DNA of 64,000 nucleotides from Eubacteriales bacterium (GTDB lineage: Bacteria > Bacillota > Clostridia > Lachnospirales > Lachnospiraceae): NCBI GenBank assembly GCA_030524455.1, contig JAUNGT010000002.1, positions 69,089-133,088 on the forward strand. The letters run 5' to 3'. The translations under genes and the position numbers were made by a program. Of the stretch, positions 8,314 to 18,338 are shown in pieces. The first letter of the stretch is position 1, and each line of letters begins with the position of its first letter. The notes under the pieces were generated by a model, which saw only the letters and a program-made list of their open reading frames with translations, was not told the origin of the DNA and did not search any database.

Positions 8314-10968
8314 TTACTGGTTTCCCCAGCGGTTTTTCAGCTTGTTCTGCAGCCGGTACAGGGTGTTCAAAGCGTCCAGAGGCGTCATTGTGGAAATCTC
8401 TGCATTTTTCAGCTCCTCCAGCACATCCTCGTCCCGGACCGTGTCAAACAGGGAAATCTGTTCCAGATCCACCTCGTCGTAATGCTTCTGCTTCTTTGCC
8501 GCGCCTTCCGCCTCCACGGAAATGCTCTGCACCTTCTCCGTGATATCGTTGTCGGAAAGCTGTTCCACAATCTCCTTTGCCCGGTCAATCACCAGATCGG
8601 GCACGCCCGCCAGACGGGCCACCTGAATGCCGTAGCTTTTGTCCGCGCCGCCCCTGATGATTTTGCGCAGAAACACGATGTCGTCGCCCTTTTCCTTGAC
8701 CGCGATACAATAATTGTTCACGTTGCCGATCTTGCCCTCCAGCTCCGTCAGCTCATGATAATGGGTGGCAAACAGTGTCTTTGCGCCCAGAAGCTTGCGG
8801 TTGCTGATGTGCTCGATCACCGCCCAGGCGATGGAGAGGCCGTCGAAGGTGGAGGTGCCCCGCCCGATCTCATCCAGCACCAGAAGGCTTTTTGGCGTGG
8901 CGTTGCGGAGGATATTTGCCACCTCGTTCATCTCCACCATGAAGGTGGACTGGCCGCTGGCCAGATCGTCGGAGGCGCCCACCCGGGTGAAGATCCGGTC
9001 CACGATGCCGATATCGGCGCTCTTTGCGGGCACAAAGCTGCCGATCTGGGCCAACAGCACGATCAGGGCGGTCTGGCGCATGTAGGTGGACTTTCCGGCC
9101 ATGTTGGGGCCGGTGATGATGGCAATGCAGTGCTTCTGGTTGTCCAGATAGGTGTCGTTTGCGATAAACATATCGTGATCCGTCATCTGCTCCACCACCG
9201 GATGCCGGCCGTCCCGGATGTCGATCAGGCCCTTATCGTTGAGCGCCGGGCGCACATAGTGGTTGCGCTCCGCCACCAGCGAAAGCGAGCAAAATACATC
9301 CAGCCGTGCGATCGCCTTGGCCGTGCGCTGGATCCGCTCGATCTGGGAGGCAATTTTATCCCGCACCTCGCAGAATTTGTCGTATTCCAGCACCGTCAGC
9401 TTATCCTCCGCGTTCAGGATCATGTCCTCCAGCTCCTTTAACCGGGGCATGGAATAACGCTCCGCGTTGGTGAGGGTCTGCTTGCGCACATAGTCCCCGG
9501 GCACCTGATCCTTGTAGGAGTTGGTCACCTCCAGATAGTAGCCGAACACCTTGTTGTATTTGATCCGCAGATTTTTGATCCCGGTGCGCTCCCGCTCCTG
9601 CTCCTCCAGCTGTGCAAGCCAGGTCTTTCCCTCTGTCTTGGCGGCGCGGAGCTGATCGATGGTCTCGTCGAAGCCCTCCCGGATCATGCCTCCCTCCCGC
9701 ACGGAGACCGGCGGCTCCTCCACAATGGCTGCCCGGATCATCTCAAACAGATCCGCCATGCCGTCGGATTCCTCCTCGATTTTGACCAGCTCCTTCGCGC
9801 CAAACTCCGTCAGCACACTCTTGATGGGCGGAAGCATTTCCAGGGAATTCCGGAAGGCGATCAGATCCCTGGGATTTGCGGTCTTATAGCTGATCTTTCC
9901 CAGCAGCCGCTCCATGTCGTAGATCGCGCCCAAATACTCCCGCAGCTCCTCCCGGGACATGGGCTGTCTGCAAAGCTCCTCCACCGCATCCAGCCGAAGC
10001 TCCATCTCCTCCCGTCCGATCAGAGGCTGCTCGAGCCAGCTGCGCAGCATCCGGGCTCCCATGGCCGTGCGGGTTTTGTCCAGCACCCACAAAAGGGAGC
10101 CTCTCTTTTGCTTTTCCCGCAGCGTCTCCGTCAGCTCCAGGTTGCGCCGGGTGGAGGAATCCAGCAGCATAAAGCGGCTTGTCAGATACGGATAAAGATG
10201 TGTAAAATGCGCCAGGCTGGTCTTCTGGGTATCGTAAAGATATTGAAGCAGGCTGCCCGCGGCAATCAGGCCGCTGGGGAACTCCTCCACGCCAAGCCCG
10301 GTCAGGCTTGCCACATGGAAATGCTTCTGCAGGCATTTCCGGCACAGGTCCTCGTCAAAATAGTGGGCCTCCAGCGGGTAGATCGTAATGTGCAGACGGG
10401 AGCGCAGATCCTCCAGATCCACGCCGCTCATCAAAAAGGCATTGTTGCAGATAATTTCGGAGGGATGGTACTTGTTGATCTCGTCCAACAGCTTGCGGGT
10501 ATCCTCCAGCTCCGTCACATAATAGTCCCCCGTGGTCACGTCCGCCACGGAAACGCCCATTTTTCCCGTAAAAAAAGCGATGCACATGAGGAAGTTGTTC
10601 TTTGACTCCTCCAGCGCCTGCACGTCCATATTTGTGCCCGGCGTCACGATGCGCACCACATCCCTTTTGACCAGCCCCTTCGCCAGCTTCGGATCCTCCA
10701 GCTGCTCGCAGATGGCTACCTTATACCCCTTGGAAATCAGCTTGTTTAAATAGCCCTCCACTGCGTGGTAGGGCACGCCGCACATGGGTGCCCTCTCCTC
10801 CAGTCCGCAGTTTTTGCCTGTCAGCGTGATCTCCAGCTCCCGAGACGCCGTCAGCGCGTCGTCAAAAAACATCTCATAGAAATCGCCCAGCCGGTAAAAC
10901 AGAATACAGTCCGGATACTGCTTCTTCGTCTCCAGATACTGCTGCATCATCGGCGTCATCTCAGCCAT
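8314..10968 (-). CDS. mutS: DNA mismatch repair protein MutS
   Basis: An 884-residue MutS1-type mismatch sensor. The N-terminal mismatch-binding domain has the conserved FYRLGDFYEMF (Phe-x-Glu wedge region). The C-terminal ABC-type ATPase has ITGPNMAGKSTYMRQ (Walker A) and a DEIGRGTSTFDG signature. The start at 10968 has AGGAG seven bases upstream; an in-frame ATG at 11016 would add 16 residues without a good site. First gene of the apparent mutS-mutL-miaA transcript. Confidence 0.97.
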   Translation of the reverse strand: MAEMTPMMQQYLETKKQYPDCILFYRLGDFYEMFFDDALTASRELEITLTGKNCGLEERAPMCGVPYHAVEGYLNKLISKGYKVAICEQLEDPKLAKGLVKRDVVRIVTPGTNMDVQALEESKNNFLMCIAFFTGKMGVSVADVTTGDYYVTELEDTRKLLDEINKYHPSEIICNNAFLMSGVDLEDLRSRLHITIYPLEAHYFDEDLCRKCLQKHFHVASLTGLGVEEFPSGLIAAGSLLQYLYDTQKTSLAHFTHLYPYLTSRFMLLDSSTRRNLELTETLREKQKRGSLLWVLDKTRTAMGARMLRSWLEQPLIGREEMELRLDAVEELCRQPMSREELREYLGAIYDMERLLGKISYKTANPRDLIAFRNSLEMLPPIKSVLTEFGAKELVKIEEESDGMADLFEMIRAAIVEEPPVSVREGGMIREGFDETIDQLRAAKTEGKTWLAQLEEQERERTGIKNLRIKYNKVFGYYLEVTNSYKDQVPGDYVRKQTLTNAERYSMPRLKELEDMILNAEDKLTVLEYDKFCEVRDKIASQIERIQRTAKAIARLDVFCSLSLVAERNHYVRPALNDKGLIDIRDGRHPVVEQMTDHDMFIANDTYLDNQKHCIAIITGPNMAGKSTYMRQTALIVLLAQIGSFVPAKSADIGIVDRIFTRVGASDDLASGQSTFMVEMNEVANILRNATPKSLLVLDEIGRGTSTFDGLSIAWAVIEHISNRKLLGAKTLFATHYHELTELEGKIGNVNNYCIAVKEKGDDIVFLRKIIRGGADKSYGIQVARLAGVPDLVIDRAKEIVEQLSDNDITEKVQSISVEAEGAAKKQKHYDEVDLEQISLFDTVRDEDVLEELKNAEISTMTPLDALNTLYRLQNKLKNRWGNQ

Positions 10969-11006
10969 GTGGTTCTCCTTTGTATGTAAAAATGTGAATA
11001 TCTGTA

Positions 11007-11035
11007 AATTTAGCACAAAACACGAAAGCTGTAAA
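11007..11035 (-). promoter_or_regulatory. Candidate sigma-A promoter for mutS-mutL-miaA
   Basis: Minus strand: TTTACA (11030-11035), a 17-base spacer, TAAATT (11007-11012), about 38 bases before the mutS start. Both hexamers are close to consensus with optimal spacing. Inferred from sequence only. Confidence 0.5.
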
Positions 11036-11055
11036 GGAAATTGTGGCAGCCTAGC

Positions 11056-12498
11056 TCACACCATCCGGCCCGTGTAGTAAAATCCATGGCATTCCTCCAG
11101 CCTTACATCCACCAGCTTTCCGATCAGGGACGGATCGCCGGGAAAATGGACAATCGTGTTGTTGGAAAGCCGTCCGGTGATCAGCGACGGATCCTGGTCG
11201 TTTTGCTCCTCCGCCAGCGCGGTCAGCGTCTGTCCCGCCAGACGGGCAACCTGCTTTTTGGCCGTCTCCTGGACGCAGCCAAGCACCCGGTCAAAGCCCT
11301 CCTGCACCTGCTGATGGGGCACCTGCTCCATGGCCGCCGCCGGGGTGCCGGTGCGGGGGGAATAGATGAAGGTAAAGGCGTTGTCAAAGCCCACCGTCCG
11401 GATCACGTCGATGGTGTCGTCCACATCCTGCGCCGTCTCTCCCGGAAAGCCCACCATGATATCCGTGGTCAGGGAAATGTCCGGGATCTCGCGTTTGATC
11501 TTTTCGGCCAGCGCCACAAACTGCTCCTTCGTATAATGGCGGTTCATGGCCTTCAGGATCCGGCTGGAGCCGGACTGTAAGGGCAGGTGCAGGTGACGGC
11601 AGATCTTTTTGGACTCCTTCATCACCTGGATCAGCTCGTCGGAAAGATCCTTCGGGTGAGAGGTCATAAAGCGGATCCGCTCAATCCCCTCCACCTTCTC
11701 CACCTCCTGCAGAAGCTGCGCAAAGCTCATGGGATTGTCCAGTCCCCTGCCGTAGGAGTTGACGTTTTGTCCCAGCAGCATGATCTCCACCACGCCGTCG
11801 GCCGCCAGCCGGCGGATCTCTCCCAGGATCTCCTCCGGGCGGCGGCTCTTTTCCCGTCCCCTCACATAGGGCACGATACAGTAGGTACAGAAATTGTTGC
11901 AGCCGAACATGATGTTGATCCCGGATTTAAAGGAATATTTGCGCTCCACCGGAAGCTCCTCCACGATCCGGTCCGAATCCTTCCAGATATCCACCACCAT
12001 GCCGTTTGACTCAAACATCCGGCAGAACAGCTCGGGGAACATGTAAATATTGTGGGTTCCGAAAATCAGATCCACAAACCGGTAGCTTTTGCGGATCTTC
12101 TCGATCACCGAGGGCTCCTGCATCATGCAGCCGCACAGCGCCACCCGCTTTAAGCGGTTTTTCTTTTTCATGCTGTTGACAAAGCCAAGCCTGCCGTAGA
12201 CGCGCTGGTTGGCGTTGTCCCGGACGGTGCAGGTGTTATAGATCACAAAATCCGCCGACTCGTCCTCCGTGAGCCAAAAGCCCACCTCCTCCAGCACCCC
12301 GGCCAGCTTCTCCGAATCCCTGGCGTTCATCTGGCAGCCGAAGGTGACGGTGCAGGCAGTGGGCTCATGCCCCAGCCGCTCCGCCAGATCCGCCACATAG
12401 CCTCTCGCTTTTTTGATAAAATAATACTGCCGCCAGGGCTCCTGTTCCGGCGGCTGGCCGTTGATATCAACCCGGTCAAAATCCACGCTGTTCCACAT
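11056..12498 (-). CDS. miaB: tRNA-2-methylthio-N6-dimethylallyladenosine synthase MiaB
   Basis: A 480-residue radical-SAM methylthiotransferase. Cysteines of the N-terminal UPF0004 domain are seen in TFGCQMNARDSE and YNTCTVRDNA, and the radical-SAM cluster motif CxxxCxxC is in NFCTYCIVPYVRGRE. A TRAM domain closes the C-terminus. It adds the 2-methylthio group to i6A37. I start it at 12498, where GGAG precedes the ATG; this overlaps the pepT stop by one base (TGATG). The longer in-frame extension to 12618 lies inside pepT and is not needed. Confidence 0.96.
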   Translation of the reverse strand: MWNSVDFDRVDINGQPPEQEPWRQYYFIKKARGYVADLAERLGHEPTACTVTFGCQMNARDSEKLAGVLEEVGFWLTEDESADFVIYNTCTVRDNANQRVYGRLGFVNSMKKKNRLKRVALCGCMMQEPSVIEKIRKSYRFVDLIFGTHNIYMFPELFCRMFESNGMVVDIWKDSDRIVEELPVERKYSFKSGINIMFGCNNFCTYCIVPYVRGREKSRRPEEILGEIRRLAADGVVEIMLLGQNVNSYGRGLDNPMSFAQLLQEVEKVEGIERIRFMTSHPKDLSDELIQVMKESKKICRHLHLPLQSGSSRILKAMNRHYTKEQFVALAEKIKREIPDISLTTDIMVGFPGETAQDVDDTIDVIRTVGFDNAFTFIYSPRTGTPAAAMEQVPHQQVQEGFDRVLGCVQETAKKQVARLAGQTLTALAEEQNDQDPSLITGRLSNNTIVHFPGDPSLIGKLVDVRLEECHGFYYTGRMV

Positions 12499-13745
12499 CA
12501 GTTCTTCTCCGTCCGTGCATAAATTGATACAATATTCTTTAAAATCTCCACGCAGGCCTCCATGGACTCCACGCAGGCATACTCGTACCTGCCATGGTAG
12601 TTTAAGCCGCCGGTGCAAAGATTCGGGCAGGGCAGCCCCAGAAAGGACAGGCGCGCGCCGTCGGTGCCGCCCCGGATCGGGGAGATCACAGGCTTCACGC
12701 CGGCCTCTTCCATTGCCCGCACCGCATTGTCGATTAAATGAGCGTTCCGGGGCAGAATTTTTTCCTTCATATTATAGTAGCTGTCGTGCAGCTCTGCATG
12801 GAACAGCTTTTTTTGATATTTCGCGTTCAGAAAATCCACGCACTGCATAAAATACGCCTTTTTCTGCTCAAACTTCTCCCGGTCGTGGTCGCGGATGATA
12901 TAGTCCACCGTCACCTGATCCACGTTGCCGCAGATGGAATCGGGATGATAAAAGCCCTCATAGCCCTCCGTGGCGGCGGGATTTTCATGAACCGGCAAAA
13001 GGCTCTGGAACTCCTGTGCCAGAAGGATCGCATTCAGCATCTTGTTTTTGGCGCTGCCCGGATGGACGCTGTGGCCGTCGATCACCAGCTTTGCCCCGGC
13101 GGCATTGAAGTTTTCATATTCCAGCTCGCCCAAATCGCCGCCGTCCACCGTGTAGGCAAAGTCCGCGCCAAAGCCTTCCACATCGAAAAAGTCCACGCCC
13201 CGGCCCACCTCCTCATCGGGGGTAAAGCCGATGCGAAGCTTCCCGTGGGGCACCTCCGGGTGGGACAGAAAATACCGGGCCATGGTCATGATCTCCGCCA
13301 CGCCGGCCTTGTCGTCCGCGCCAAGCAGCGTATTGCCGTCCGTCACGATCAGGCTCTTTCCCACAAAATGGGCAAGCTCGGGATTTTCCTTCTCCGACAG
13401 GACAATCTGCTTTTCTTCGTTCAGCACGATATCTCCGCCCGCGTAATGCTCCACAATCCTGGGATTGACGCCTGCCCCGCTGACTGCCGGGGAGGTATCC
13501 ATATGGGAGATAAAGCCGATCACGGGAGCCTTTGCCCCCTCCGGCAGATTGGAGGGCACGGTGGCATACACATAGCAGTGCTCCTCGTCAAAGCGCACCT
13601 CCTGCGCTCCCATCTCCTCCAGCTCGCGCACCAAAAGCCCTGCCAGGTCCCGCTGCTTTGCGGTGCTGGGCACCTGCTCCATCCCGTCCTGAGACTGGGT
13701 GTCAATTTTGACATAACGTAAAAACCGATCTATCACTTCACTCAT
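12498..13745 (-). CDS. pepT: Peptidase T (tripeptide aminopeptidase)
   Basis: A 415-residue M20 zinc peptidase that removes the N-terminal residue from tripeptides in the cytoplasm. Zinc and catalytic motifs are visible: [31 protein letters not shown], and the GGTDGARLS loop near the C-terminus. Length is normal for PepT. It follows proA by 12 bases. Confidence 0.95.
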   Translation of the reverse strand: MSEVIDRFLRYVKIDTQSQDGMEQVPSTAKQRDLAGLLVRELEEMGAQEVRFDEEHCYVYATVPSNLPEGAKAPVIGFISHMDTSPAVSGAGVNPRIVEHYAGGDIVLNEEKQIVLSEKENPELAHFVGKSLIVTDGNTLLGADDKAGVAEIMTMARYFLSHPEVPHGKLRIGFTPDEEVGRGVDFFDVEGFGADFAYTVDGGDLGELEYENFNAAGAKLVIDGHSVHPGSAKNKMLNAILLAQEFQSLLPVHENPAATEGYEGFYHPDSICGNVDQVTVDYIIRDHDREKFEQKKAYFMQCVDFLNAKYQKKLFHAELHDSYYNMKEKILPRNAHLIDNAVRAMEEAGVKPVISPIRGGTDGARLSFLGLPCPNLCTGGLNYHGRYEYACVESMEACVEILKNIVSIYARTEKN

Positions 13746-13757
13746 TGCTTCTCCTTC

Positions 13758-15041
13758 TCACGGCCGCACCTGTCCGTCGCCGCAAATCTCATATTTATAG
13801 CTGGTCAGCTCCCGAAGCCCCATGGGCCCTCTGGCGTGCAGCTTCTGGGTGCTGATTCCGATCTCCGCCCCGAAGCCGAACTCAAAGCCGTCGGTAAAAC
13901 GGGTGGAGGCATTCACATAGACGCAGGCCGCGTCGATCCGGTTCAAAAAGCGCCGGGCGTTCTCCTCGTTTTGGGTGATGATCGCCTCGGAATGCCCGGT
14001 ATTGTAACGGTTGATGTGGGCGATGGCCTCCTCCAGGCTGTCCACGGTTTTGACGGAAAGGATGGCGGCCAGATATTCGGTTCCGAAATCCTCCTCCGAG
14101 GCGGCCCCGATTTTTCCGGACAGCGCTGCATCCTCAAATCCGGACAGGCTTTCCCCCTCGGGACGCGCCCGCCGGTCCGCGCGGATCTCCACTCCCTTGT
14201 CCAGCAGCGCCCGGTACAGCCTTGGCAGCAGTTTTGCGCGCGCCTTATCGTGTACCACCAGGGACTCGCAGGCGTTGCACACGCCCAGGCGCTGGGTTTT
14301 GGCGTTTACAATAATCTTCACCGCCATATCCATGTCCGCGCTCTCATCCACATAAATGTGACAGTTCCCTGAGCCCGTCTCGATCACCGGCACGGTACTG
14401 TTTTCCACCACCGCGCGGATCAGCCCGGCTCCGCCCCGGGGAATCAGCACGTCCACATATTCGTTCAGGCGCATCAGCTGCGCGGTCACGCTCCGATCGG
14501 CGCTTTTGACAAGCTGCACCGCATCCGGCGTCACACCTGCCTTTGTCAGCGCGCGCCGCAGCACGCCCTCGATGGCCGTATTGGAGCGCAGCGCATCGCT
14601 GCCTCCCTTTAAAAGCACCGCATTCCCCGCCTTAAAGCACAGGCCGAAGGCATCCGCCGTCACGTTGGGGCGGGATTCATAGATGATGCCGACAACCCCC
14701 AGGGGAACCCGGCGCTTGGAGATTTGCAGGCCGTTTGGCCGGACAAAGGACTCCATCACCTCTCCCACCGGATCCGGCAGCCCGGCGATCTCAGCCAGGC
14801 CCTCCGCCATGGAAAAAATCCGCTTCTCATCCAGCGCCAGCCGGTCCAAAAGTCCCGGGCTCATGCCGCTTTTTCTTCCCTCCTCCAGATCCAGGGCGTT
14901 GGCCGCAAGGATTTCGTCCGCGCTTTCTTTCAGTGCCTGCGCTGCAAAAAGCAGGGCGCGGTCCTTTTCCCTGCGTCCCAGGGAGCCCAGCTCATAGCCG
15001 GCCGCCTTCGCCTGTTTTCCCATCTGAATCAAATCGGTCAT
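13758..15041 (-). CDS. proA: Gamma-glutamyl phosphate reductase ProA
   Basis: A 427-residue aldehyde-dehydrogenase-fold enzyme that reduces gamma-glutamyl phosphate to glutamate semialdehyde, the second step of proline synthesis. The catalytic cysteine lies in the conserved NACESLVVH. The start overlaps the preceding cyclo-ligase gene by about 50 bases. It is part of a proB-DUF896-cyclo-ligase-proA run. Confidence 0.97.
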   Translation of the reverse strand: MTDLIQMGKQAKAAGYELGSLGRREKDRALLFAAQALKESADEILAANALDLEEGRKSGMSPGLLDRLALDEKRIFSMAEGLAEIAGLPDPVGEVMESFVRPNGLQISKRRVPLGVVGIIYESRPNVTADAFGLCFKAGNAVLLKGGSDALRSNTAIEGVLRRALTKAGVTPDAVQLVKSADRSVTAQLMRLNEYVDVLIPRGGAGLIRAVVENSTVPVIETGSGNCHIYVDESADMDMAVKIIVNAKTQRLGVCNACESLVVHDKARAKLLPRLYRALLDKGVEIRADRRARPEGESLSGFEDAALSGKIGAASEEDFGTEYLAAILSVKTVDSLEEAIAHINRYNTGHSEAIITQNEENARRFLNRIDAACVYVNASTRFTDGFEFGFGAEIGISTQKLHARGPMGLRELTSYKYEICGDGQVRP

Positions 15042-15612
15042 CCTCCATCCCTCCTCGCTCTGTGATCACCAGATCCATTCTCATGTCATGAGGCTGCACC
15101 GCCAGCCGGGGAAAAAGCTGGCAGGAAAAGCAAAGCCCCGTCAAAAAGGGCCGTTCCCGCAGGGGAAGGCTTCCCAGAAAACGGTCATAATAGCCGCCTC
15201 CATAGCCGATCCGACGGCCCCGGCGGTCAAAGGCCGAGCCGGGAACCAGCATCAGCGCAGGCCCCTCCTTTGGCGTCCAGCACTCCCCGGTCCCGGACGG
15301 CTCCAAAATACCGCGAAAGCCGGGGACCAGCTCCTGTGTCGCATGGATCCGGTAAAAGGCCATCCGCCCTTCGCCCAGCACGGCCGGGCAGTAGAGCGCC
15401 TTTTTTTCTTCCAGGGCCCGCTCCAAAAGCGGCCAGGTGGACAGCTCCGTTTCAAAGGGGACGTAGCACAGAACGGCCTGGGCCTCCTTCCAGGCGCAAA
15501 GCGCGGTCACTCTGGCTGCCGCCGCCAGGCTTTTTTCCTGCCGCTCCCGCTCCGTCAGGGCGGCTCTGGCCCTCTGGCCCGCCCGTCTCTCAGTGCTTTT
15601 GCTCCCGCCCAT
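14992..15612 (-). CDS. 5-formyltetrahydrofolate cyclo-ligase
   Basis: A 206-residue enzyme that uses ATP to convert 5-formyl-THF to 5,10-methenyl-THF. The family signature [13 protein letters not shown] is present, as is the upstream [12 protein letters not shown] region and a basic N-terminus for ATP binding. The gene overlaps DUF896 by 23 bases at its 5' end and proA by 50 bases at its 3' end, indicating tight coupling within the proline operon. No clear ribosome site is seen, so the exact start is less certain. Confidence 0.92.
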   Translation of the reverse strand: MGGSKSTERRAGQRARAALTERERQEKSLAAAARVTALCAWKEAQAVLCYVPFETELSTWPLLERALEEKKALYCPAVLGEGRMAFYRIHATQELVPGFRGILEPSGTGECWTPKEGPALMLVPGSAFDRRGRRIGYGGGYYDRFLGSLPLRERPFLTGLCFSCQLFPRLAVQPHDMRMDLVITERGGMEDDRFDSDGKTGEGGRL

Positions 15613-15829
15613 AGGTTTCGCCCAGATTCTCGACGGTGCCGTCCTCGTTCTGAATATTGATCGAATTGAGCTGATCCTTCAGGTTGCGGCGCACGCTGGC
15701 GATATATTCTTTCCGCAGGGAAGCCTGTTCCTCCTGCTCCTCCTTCGTCAGTCCGACTTCCGTCTTTGACTTGTGATAAAGCTCGTTGATCCGCGCTGTC
15801 TTTTCTTCCATTGTTTTGTATTCTTTCAT
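15590..15829 (-). CDS. DUF896 (YnzC-like) small protein
   Basis: A 79-residue, highly charged helical protein with the family pattern RINELYHKSK, LTKEEQEEQ and LRKEYI. Its function is unknown; the B. subtilis relative YnzC is a short helical-hairpin protein. GGAG lies 8 bases before the ATG, which overlaps the proB stop by 4 bases. Confidence 0.9.
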   Translation of the reverse strand: MKEYKTMEEKTARINELYHKSKTEVGLTKEEQEEQASLRKEYIASVRRNLKDQLNSINIQNEDGTVENLGETYGREQKH

Positions 15830-16713
15830 GATGTCTCTCCTTTGCTGTCATGTTTTTCATGCAGGCCTCCGACAAAGGCCGGCAGATCGAAATTCTCCTG
15901 TTTTTCCGCCAAAAACAGAGTTCCGAGATTCCTCCCCTCCACCAGCCGGTGAATAATGCGGATGTCCCTGCTGTTGGCGATGATCATATCTGCCCCGCTG
16001 GCCGTGGCGATCCGCGCCGCCGTCAGCTTGGTGGACATGCCGCCGGTTCCCACGCCGCTGCCCGTGCTGGACTTTCCCATCTGCAGAAAATGCCTGTCCA
16101 GATGCTCCACCGTCTCCACAAAGGACGCCTCCGGGTTGGTCCTGGGATCGTCGGTGTAGAGCCCGTCGATGTCCGAGAGCAGAATCAGCAGATCCGCGCC
16201 GATCATAGAGGCCACGATGGCGGACAGCGTATCGTTATCCCCGATCTCGATCTCATGGGTCGCCACCGTGTCGTTCTCGTTGACAATCGGGATTACCCCC
16301 ATGTAAAGCAGCTCCTCGAAGGTATTCTGCGCGTTGACCCGGTTCATATCGTTGTCCACCGTATGGCGCGTCATCAAAATCTGCGCCGCCACCTGATTGT
16401 ACTCCGCAAAAATCTTCTGATAGGTCATCATCAGCCGGGCCTGCCCCACCGCCGCGCAGGCCTGCTTGACGGCAATCGGATTTTTCTCCATATGGGACGG
16501 ATCCGGGTGCACCGCCTTTTTCCCCTGGGCGATCGCGCCGGAGGAGACAAGCACCACGTCCTTTCCCTGATTTTTCAAATTGCAGAGCTCCCGCACCAGC
16601 ACCTCCAGCCGGATATAGTCCATATCCCCGGTTTCCGGATGCTGCAGGGAGGAGGAACCGATCTTGACCACAATTCTCTTTTTCTCCTTCAACCGCTCCC
16701 GCCATTGCTTCAT
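15826..16713 (-). CDS. proB: Glutamate 5-kinase ProB (no PUA domain)
   Basis: A 295-residue amino-acid kinase that phosphorylates glutamate, the committed step to proline. Motifs: VVKIGSSSL (phosphate loop), VLVSSGAIAQGK, NENDTVA and GTGGMSTKL. It lacks the C-terminal PUA domain found in E. coli ProB (about 367 residues), a variation known in this family. It overlaps the preceding flavoprotein gene by 4 bases. Confidence 0.96.
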   Translation of the reverse strand: MKQWRERLKEKKRIVVKIGSSSLQHPETGDMDYIRLEVLVRELCNLKNQGKDVVLVSSGAIAQGKKAVHPDPSHMEKNPIAVKQACAAVGQARLMMTYQKIFAEYNQVAAQILMTRHTVDNDMNRVNAQNTFEELLYMGVIPIVNENDTVATHEIEIGDNDTLSAIVASMIGADLLILLSDIDGLYTDDPRTNPEASFVETVEHLDRHFLQMGKSSTGSGVGTGGMSTKLTAARIATASGADMIIANSRDIRIIHRLVEGRNLGTLFLAEKQENFDLPAFVGGLHEKHDSKGETS

Positions 16714-18338
16714 CTGTCCGTACCCTCCCGCTCTGCGTCCTCAAAGGGCGCGTATTTGACCGCGATGGCCTCCGCCACCCGCATCCCGTCCATGGCCGCG
16801 GAGGTGATGCCTCCCGCATAGCCGGCTCCCTCCCCGCAGGGATAGAGCCCGGCAATATTGGCCTCCAGCTCCTCGTTGCGCCGGATGCGCACCGGCGAGG
16901 AGGTCCGGCTTTCCACCCCGCAGACCAGCGCGTTTTCATCATCAAAGCCCGGAATCATGTGCCCGAACTGCTCCATACCGTCCACAAAGGCTGCCTGCAG
17001 CTTTTCCGGCAGGATCCCGACCGCGTCGGCAAAACGCCAGCTCCCCTTGATGGCCGGCGCAAAATCCGCCGGTATCCGTCCGGCGGTAGCCTCCGGCGAA
17101 ACCGTCCCGTAGCGCTGCACCGGAATTTGCCCTGCGCCCGCTGCGAAGGCCTTTTCCTCCAGCCTCCGCTGAAAGGCCACGCCGGACAGCGCTCCCTCTG
17201 CGCCAAAATCCTCCGGCGTTACGGTGACGATGACCGCGCTGTTGGCATTGTCTCCGTCCCGTCCGCTGTAGCTCATCCCGTTTACCGCCAGCCGGCCCTG
17301 CTCTGTGCTGGCGTTGACCACATAGCCTCCGGGGCACATGCAGAAGGAATAGACGCCCCGTCCGTCCCGCGCGCGGGCCGTCACCTTATAGGGGGCCGGC
17401 GGCAGCCCCTCCATCTTCTCCGCGCCGTACTGGGCCCGGTTGATCAGCGCCTGCGGATGCTCCACCCGAAGCCCCACCGCAAAGGCCTTCGGCTCCATGA
17501 AAAGCCCGTCCCGCAGCAGTCTCTCAAAGGTGTCCCTGGCACTGTGCCCGCAGGCCAGCACCGCCAGCTGCGTCGGCAAAACCGTGCCGTCGGACAACCG
17601 CAGGCCGGTCAGCCGCCCCTCTTTCGTCCGCAGCCCGTCCACCCGGACGCCAAAGCGCACCTCGCCGCCCATCCGCTCGATGCTTTTTCGCATCCGGGAC
17701 ACCACGCCGGTGAGCACGTCCGTCCCGATGTGGGGCTTGGCCTCATAAAGGATCTCCGGCTGGGCTCCGTGCTCCACCAGAACCGAGAGCACCTTGCGGC
17801 CCCTGCCGTCCCGGTCCTTGACCAGGGTGTTCAGCTTCCCGTCGGAGAAGGTGCCCGCGCCTCCCTCCCCGAAGGACACGTTGGATTCCGGATCCAGCGG
17901 GCCGCCGTTCCAGAAGGCCTCCACATCCTTCTGACGTTCCCCGGCCGCCTTGCCGCGCTCCAATAAAATGGGCCGGTAGCCGCAGGCAGCCAGCAGATAG
18001 CTGCAAAACAGCCCCGCCGGCCCCGCCCCGATCACCACCGGCCGGGAGGGCAACGCAAGACTGCCGCAATCAGAGAAACGGTAGGGCTTCTCATGCACCA
18101 CCGACACGTCCTTATTTTTGCAGCGCGCCACGCACTTTTCCTCACTGATCCCATCCAGCGATACGTCCACCATGTAAATCAGCCGGATATCCGGCTTTTT
18201 GCGGGCGTCCACCGACTGCCGCCTCACCTCCAGGCGGCGGATTTTATCCGTCCTGACCTGCAGGATTTTTGCCGCTTTCTCATAAAGCGCCTTTCCGGAA
18301 TGCCCCGGCTGCAGCTTCAGCTGCTGAATGCGTATCAT
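16710..18338 (-). CDS. FAD-dependent dehydrogenase of the COG2509 type
   Basis: A 542-residue flavoprotein. About 95 N-terminal residues precede the FAD-binding GAGPAGLFCSYLLA (GxGxxG) and its acidic ribose-binding end LLERG. Further motifs are GEGGAGTFSDGKLNT and, at the C-terminus, PCGEGAGYAGGITSAAMDG, which closes the FAD site. Such proteins are common in Clostridia but the substrate is unknown. The 4-base overlaps on both sides place it in one transcript with the next flavoprotein and proB. Confidence 0.88.
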   Translation of the reverse strand: MIRIQQLKLQPGHSGKALYEKAAKILQVRTDKIRRLEVRRQSVDARKKPDIRLIYMVDVSLDGISEEKCVARCKNKDVSVVHEKPYRFSDCGSLALPSRPVVIGAGPAGLFCSYLLAACGYRPILLERGKAAGERQKDVEAFWNGGPLDPESNVSFGEGGAGTFSDGKLNTLVKDRDGRGRKVLSVLVEHGAQPEILYEAKPHIGTDVLTGVVSRMRKSIERMGGEVRFGVRVDGLRTKEGRLTGLRLSDGTVLPTQLAVLACGHSARDTFERLLRDGLFMEPKAFAVGLRVEHPQALINRAQYGAEKMEGLPPAPYKVTARARDGRGVYSFCMCPGGYVVNASTEQGRLAVNGMSYSGRDGDNANSAVIVTVTPEDFGAEGALSGVAFQRRLEEKAFAAGAGQIPVQRYGTVSPEATAGRIPADFAPAIKGSWRFADAVGILPEKLQAAFVDGMEQFGHMIPGFDDENALVCGVESRTSSPVRIRRNEELEANIAGLYPCGEGAGYAGGITSAAMDGMRVAEAIAVKYAPFEDAEREGTDR

